DNA of 64,000 nt from Tranzscheliella williamsii. Its lineage: Eukaryota > Basidiomycota > Ustilaginomycetes > Ustilaginales > Ustilaginaceae. Of the stretch, positions 59,512 through 64,000 are shown in pieces (position 1 is the stretch's first letter; each line of letters begins with the position of its first letter). Both the position numbers and the translations under genes were made by a program. Location of the stretch: contig JALBYF010000072.1 of NCBI GenBank assembly GCA_023212725.1, forward strand, positions 22,645 through 86,644, read 5' to 3'. Under the pieces are notes generated by a model. The model did no database searches and had not been told where the DNA came from. It was given only the letters and a program-made list of their open reading frames with translations.

Positions 59512-60514
59512 TGCCGACTACACATCTACATCGCTTGGCTGTCGAGCTGCCCCGCACGTGTACTTTTAGAACCTGCTCATCTATCCCCAGATACCAATTC
59601 ACGACACGCACCCTTCGGCTCCTGGTGTCCGGGCCGTCCAGACCTCTGGCTGGTCTGGGCCATGCCGCTCGTGTGCTGTAGTTTGTGTATGTTCCAAGCC
59701 GTAGGGACAACGGCCTGCCTTCATCTCACTCTATCGTCTCTTTCCCATCATCTTCTTTCGTCGCAGTCGCAACCCTGGCAGCATCGAGCCTCTTTATTGG
59801 TGTTCACGCCCTTTTTCTTCCTCCCTTGTCTGCGCTCGCTGCGCCCGCCCCGCCCTGTCCTGCCCCGCACGTCATAGTCTGTCTTCCATGTCTTGTGTTG
59901 TGCAGGTGCCTGAGCCGCTGAACTTCACATCATGGAAATCACAACAGAAAACTTGACCCCCGACCAGCTGAATTCGGAACTGGGGGGTTCTCAAAACCGT
60001 CCATACATTGAGCAAAGGCTCACAGACCATCATGACTCCTAAAAGACATGTGCGCTAAGTACGGCCAGCCCAAACAAATCCGCGCACCCGTTCTTTCCCC
60101 ATGGTGATGATCACACGCACTTCAACACGACGCAGGAGAAATCTATCGCTGTCAGCTTCTGACTTGATTGCATGCGTCTTGCGGCCGTTGCAAACTTGTA
60201 CCGTTCAGATACCTTCCACGTGGAAAGAGTTGGCGCGGGGAATAGGCGTGTTCCGTCGAAACGCTTTGCCGAGTCGCCGACCACTTACATCTCAGCCCTG
60301 CCGCTGGCCAACCTACACCCTTTTTTTTCTACCTTCAGCATCGCTGCACAGACAGTCCAGTAGGTGCGCTGTCGAATATCCATTCCCGAGCAAGTGAGTG
60401 ACTCTGGCCCAAGGGTACAGTGAGACTAGCGCGGGCTGGGTTAGGGTTAAGGTGGGGGCGGGTGATGTGAGTGCCTTCGCCTCGGCGGCATTTCTGGTTG
60501 GAAGGAACACCTCG
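59512..60514. other. Intergenic region between the RasGEF gene and the LINE relic
   Basis: This is about 1 kb. The first 400 bases are C/T-rich 3' UTR-like. At 60434-60455 there is GGGTTAGGGTTAAGG, two telomere-like TTAGGG units, close to the presumed 3' end of the LINE relic. No gene recognised. Confidence 0.45.
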
Positions 60515-62462
60515 TCAGCTTCGTCGGCTACCAGCACCATCTCGGGGAAGTCTGGCTTGGGACACAGGTGGGCCAGTGTCGTCCAGTCTGGCGGTCGTGG
60601 CAAGCGTGGTGTCTCCTCGAGCGTCACCTGTACCGCGGCCGCGTCCTGTCCGGGGGAGCTGTCTGCATGAAGTGACAGCCGTGGGATGACCTCCTCTGCC
60701 GGTCTGGGGGTGCTGTCTGCAGGAGGGAACATTAGTGCCACGTCCTCCTCCGCCAGTTGGTGGGCGTAGTACCCGTCCACCTGCGTCTGGACGTTCGGTG
60801 TCTTCGCGGTAAGGCGTCGCTCCTTGGTCGTCCGTGGGTGGGACAAGACTTCTGCGAGCCTGGGCCAAAAGCGCATCCACCGCCCGGCCCGGATCGCCCG
60901 TGTCTCCGTGCAGGATGCGGGCTACAGTGCGCTCCTGCGGTGCGAGGTGGCGGTACAGACCATGTCGCTCGCGCTCAGTCAGGGCGCAGGTGAGTAGAAA
61001 GTGCTCAATGCTCGGGGATTCCTCCCCACACCAGCATCGCAGTACGATGCCCTCTTGCCGCAGAATTGCGGCCGTGACCCGAATCGCATGTTCGTGCGTT
61101 GACCTGCGCGACTGTCGCGTGACCAAGTCGCCGCCAGCCGCTTCAGAGCTGATTGCGAATCCGAGAAAACACCGACCTGACTTGGTCGTGGCGCGGTGTC
61201 TTCAGGTGTGCGGAGCCACAGGCGGAGACCTACCAGTAGCGCCGTAAGCTCGGCCTCGAAGATATCTGCCATGGATGGATCTATGCCGACGATGCGGGTA
61301 GTCATGTGGTTCGTGTGGCGGTAGAGCACGGCTGCCGCCCAACGCCATTGGTGAGTCGCGACTTGTCGGTGTACACCCTCAGCGTCGGCGATCGCTTGGT
61401 CGTGCTGGGCCTTAGCCGTCTCCTTGCTCGGCACGATCTGCAGGTTTACAGGGTACCGCATCCACGGGGCGCCGCTGGGAGCAAGGAGTGGCTCGAATCG
61501 GCCGGTGCAGCACATGTTGATGATGTCCACGGCCGGCAGCGTGAGCGGGCTGTGCTGGCCGACGTCCCGCGTGTCAACCGCGGCAAGATGATAGGCGTGA
61601 ATCTGGTGCCCCTGATCTGCATATGCCTGTCGGAGAAGGTGGCCCGCCGAAGTCTGGCTACACTGTAGTCTTGCGCCTAGCGTGGCGCGCTGCAGCCGCC
61701 AGCGCGTAAGAGATGGTAACCAGTGTAGCTCACAGAGCATGGGCACGAGGCTGACTGGGTCCCTGCTGCCATACAGCGGTAGGCCCAACACGAAGCGCGC
61801 CATGTTCCGATCCAAGTCCACCACCTGGTTCGTGAAATTGCCTCCAGAAAGGGGAAGGAGCGGGGCGAGGCCGAAGTCCAACACCGGAAGGATGAGCGTT
61901 TCCACCATCTTCTTCCTTACATACGGTGACAGGTGTCTGTCCGTGGACCGATCGACACCTATGTGAGAGCGTAGGGCCACGTTCGCTCGTCGTACCCTCT
62001 CGGTGCAATGGCTGGCGCCGCCTAGGACCTGGTCGACCGCGAACCCCAGGAGTGTGATGTTGTCCCCCGGAAAGAGTGTCTGATCAGCTAGTTCGAGCGG
62101 CTGCGGGTGCAGTTCCCCTCGGTGAAACCGGCTTTTCGCGATCATGTAGGCGGCTTTGTCTAGGCCCAGGTTGAGCGGGGTGGCCAACTCTTGGAGGCAG
62201 TCGAACCACCACCGGAGCCGTAGGCGGACCTCTGGCTCGGTGTCGCTGCAGACGCATACGGTGAGGTCGTCGACATATGCGAAGTCGACTATGCCCGCAT
62301 GCGCTGGGCGGGAGGCGAAGAAGCCATCAGCGTAGAACATCCACAGGAGCGGTGACAGGGGTGAACTCTGTGGCACGCCGTTCAGCTTGTTGTGGGAGGA
62401 GGCCGAGGTCTGGTCATTAAACCGAAGCCTGTAGCCTCTCTGCTCCAGCCATGCGAGACTAG
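60515..62462 (-). mobile_element. Truncated, decayed non-LTR retrotransposon (LINE, Tad/I-like) with RT and RNase H remnants
   Basis: On the minus strand the frame opens after a stop at about 62470 in the middle of the reverse transcriptase: WLEQRGYRLRFNDQTSASS, NGVPQSSPLSPLLWMFYADG and the catalytic FAYVDDLTV. It runs on into the RT thumb and an RNase H start (FEAELTALLVGLRLW, VFSDSQSALKRLA). All upstream parts (ORF1, endonuclease, RT fingers) are missing. The RNase H core after SDSQSAL is deleted and the frame breaks near 61100. The next frame (to 60515) resumes with RRSTHEHAIRVTAAIL and RCWCGEESPSIEHFLLTCALTERE, the usual element tail. This is a dead, 5'-truncated copy. I saw no poly-A and no target-site duplication. 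Confidence 0.86.
60979..62462 (-). pseudogene. Reverse transcriptase/RNase H reading frame of the LINE relic
   Basis: This is the longest open part of the element. It keeps the YVDD active site, but the GVPQG block reads GVPQS, the N-terminal half is missing and the RNase H domain is cut short, so no active enzyme is expected. The last ~40 residues before 60979 are out-of-frame sequence. Confidence 0.82.
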
Positions 62463-62490
62463 CTCGGCGTTACTCGCTCGGCGTTACTCG
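62463..62490. repeat. 14-bp tandem duplication at the LINE truncation point
   Basis: Two exact copies of CTCGGCGTTACTCG (62463-62476 and 62477-62490) lie where the LINE homology stops, before unrelated sequence. Confidence 0.9.
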
Positions 62491-62578
62491 ATACGCGAGG
62501 ACGGCCAAGACCGCGGCGACTTGGAACAGCATTGCATTAATGCGGACGATATATACAGTATCAACTCTGATCTGTCGG

Positions 62579-64000
62579 CTAGCGATCGTCGTTGCCTTTG
62601 AGCCCGTGCCATGGCAACAATGCGGGTCCTTCGTTGATGTGTGACAAAAGGTCGGGGCGCACACCATCGTTCCACATGGGCGCAGTGATCGTGTTGTCCA
62701 CCTCGTAAGCCGCTGGTCGTGGTGCGAGCTCAACAAACTTGCTAAACACATCTCGAATGCTGTAGTTCTCCAAACATGGATAGACATTCGCATCTTTGGT
62801 TCCCCGAATCCACAAACGGTAGAAGCATCCGTCGTTCTTCGTCGTGACCACGTTGGCGCGTGCTCGGTCATTTCCTGCTTTGACAAAGCACGCCTCTGTG
62901 CCCAGATCAGCAAGGATGGTCATCAGCCCATTCGCGGTGAGCGGTTCAACCATCTGACCTTCGTCCTTGTCGGCATCGCATGCAGCCGCCATCAAGCGAG
63001 GCCCAGCCAGCTTGGCTTCGTCAGCATCCTTCGAGCTCATCAGGTCCTCGCGCAACTTGGCCTCCCAAGCGATGTACGTCATCTGTCGCACTGCCTTGGC
63101 CTCGTCCATCGCATCAGCATCAGCTTCGTTGCATAGCTTGGGTCTCTTGGACGTGTGACCTGGTTGCAGCTGCGGCGGGTTCGGGTGTGTTGTTGGCATG
63201 TGCGTCAACGAGCCACTGGCTTCTTCGGTTGGCTTGCGCGATGAGGCTTCACCGAAGGGTTGCTTGATCCGCCCCACAAAAACGGGGATGATACCGTCCA
63301 CGCCCGCTTGACCATGTGCCATCTGAATTGCCACGCCGCGCTTCCAACAGTACCACAAATAATCGGGAGAGATGCAATTGATACCCTCGGGCAAAATGTC
63401 AAAGTGTGTAAAGTTGACATAAGCTTGCAAGTCGTCATCCAGTCTGGCTGCCGCTGCAGCGGCATCCGATTTGGCGCCAATCGATGCTTCGGAGGCTGGC
63501 TTGGCGAGTCTGCCCCAGACAATATCGCGAACCGAGTCGATTCTCTTCCAGAGCACTTGCTCAGAAGCAGAGTCCAGTTGGACGAGCTGACGGAGGAACG
63601 ATCTGAGTTCCACAGGCCTGGATAGGACCGAAGCACGTTGCTCGTCACCTGCGACGCTTCTTACTTTCCGAAGCTTGGTCGTGTCCGAGGCAGTCATCAA
63701 TGCAAGCCGCGCCATGAACTCGCCCAGTATGCCTTTGGTAAAGTGGACCCCGAGCATACCAAGGCACTGGTCTTGAAAGACCTTGAGGATTCCTTCGAGT
63801 CCCGGCGACTCGAAATGGCTCGATTGTTGATGTTCTTGTTGTTTGGCGGGAAGCATGCAGAGCGCAGCAGCAAGAGCCAGTGCCGGCTCCGAGGGCGACA
63901 CGATGCTAAGGCTCGTGTGATCGACGACCCCTGCGAGTATACGCATGTGTCGATCGACCGATTCAATGGCAAGCTCTCGCAGCAACTTTTGCTCGCCAAA
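62579..64000 (-). CDS. C-terminal part of an unrecognised large protein (partial, runs off the right edge)
   Basis: The frame is open from position 64000 (FGEQKLLRELAIESVDRH at the edge) to a TAG at 62581-62579, 473 residues. No ATG is needed within the window. Visible blocks: PALALAAALCMLP, LGMLGVHFTKGILGEFMARL, QAYVNFTHFDILPEGINCIS, DYLWYCWKRGVAIQMAHGQA, GVDGIIPVFVGRI, then a charged, disordered stretch and ACFVKAGNDRARANV near the end. I recall basidiomycete families of ~1000-residue proteins with a P-loop N-terminus and a similar 'VNFTHF...LW...RGAAI...GVDIVIPV' region, proposed to hold a nuclease-like fold; this could be one, but the N-terminal half is outside the window. It lies 90 bases from the LINE relic, in what looks like an accessory, less conserved end of the window. 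Confidence 0.62.
   Translation of the reverse strand, partial: FGEQKLLRELAIESVDRHMRILAGVVDHTSLSIVSPSEPALALAAALCMLPAKQQEHQQSSHFESPGLEGILKVFQDQCLGMLGVHFTKGILGEFMARLALMTASDTTKLRKVRSVAGDEQRASVLSRPVELRSFLRQLVQLDSASEQVLWKRIDSVRDIVWGRLAKPASEASIGAKSDAAAAAARLDDDLQAYVNFTHFDILPEGINCISPDYLWYCWKRGVAIQMAHGQAGVDGIIPVFVGRIKQPFGEASSRKPTEEASGSLTHMPTTHPNPPQLQPGHTSKRPKLCNEADADAMDEAKAVRQMTYIAWEAKLREDLMSSKDADEAKLAGPRLMAAACDADKDEGQMVEPLTANGLMTILADLGTEACFVKAGNDRARANVVTTKNDGCFYRLWIRGTKDANVYPCLENYSIRDVFSKFVELAPRPAAYEVDNTITAPMWNDGVRPDLLSHINEGPALLPWHGLKGNDDR

Noticed and set aside
1..64000. tRNA, rRNA, CRISPR or prokaryotic operon signals
   Set aside because: No cloverleaf-like box A/box B pair, rRNA segment or regular spaced repeat array was noticed; the gene content is eukaryotic. 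A tRNAscan run would be decisive.

Overview
The window is fungal nuclear DNA, most probably from a smut fungus (Ustilaginomycetes, Ustilago/Sporisorium/Pseudozyma type). The reasons are GC-rich long single-exon genes, short scarce introns with GTAAGT-type donors, basidiomycete-length proteins with low-complexity tails, and a gene set (DUF2235 hydrolase, GARP, kexin, exomer, TEA factor, SH3-RasGEF) typical of that group. I saw no rRNA, tRNA or CRISPR. Identifications are by eye from motifs; no search was run.

Left part (1-14.7 kb): the 5' end of an unidentified gene (-), a DUF2235 hydrolase (+), an Oca6-like inactive phosphatase-fold protein with a very acidic tail (-), a Brl1/Brr6 nuclear-envelope protein (+, one intron), a small three-exon gene for an 81-residue protein (-) that is easily missed, one 1010-codon frame joining a mitochondrial calcium uniporter (MCU) domain to a COQ2 prenyltransferase domain (+), and cytochrome c heme lyase (-).

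Middle part (14.7-36.3 kb): VPS54 (GARP tether), a LEA2-type membrane protein, kexin KEX2, CFT2 (CPSF100), CHS5 (exomer), an F-box protein, a metallo-beta-lactamase-fold protein, ARPC2 (three exons) and a possible Apc15-like acidic protein. VPS54, KEX2 and CHS5 all act at or around the trans-Golgi network. The LEA2 protein next to KEX2 has three dibasic sites in its predicted lumenal tail.

Right part (36.3-64 kb): a roughly 6-kb stretch without a convincing gene lies upstream of a TEA/ATTS transcription factor and looks like a long promoter and spliced leader. Then come a SAP-like/kinase protein with the catalytic lysine apparently placed as in WNK kinases, SEC66 (Sec63 complex), and a Cdc25-type RasGEF with SH3 and WW-like modules. 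The window closes with a 5'-truncated, internally deleted LINE relic and the C-terminal part of an unrecognised large protein.

Most genes are housekeeping genes arranged as divergent or convergent neighbours with short 3' gaps. The strongest candidates for something new are the MCU-COQ2 fusion, the kinase with displaced lysine, the small spliced gene, the dibasic sites in the LEA2 protein, and the long TEA-gene leader.
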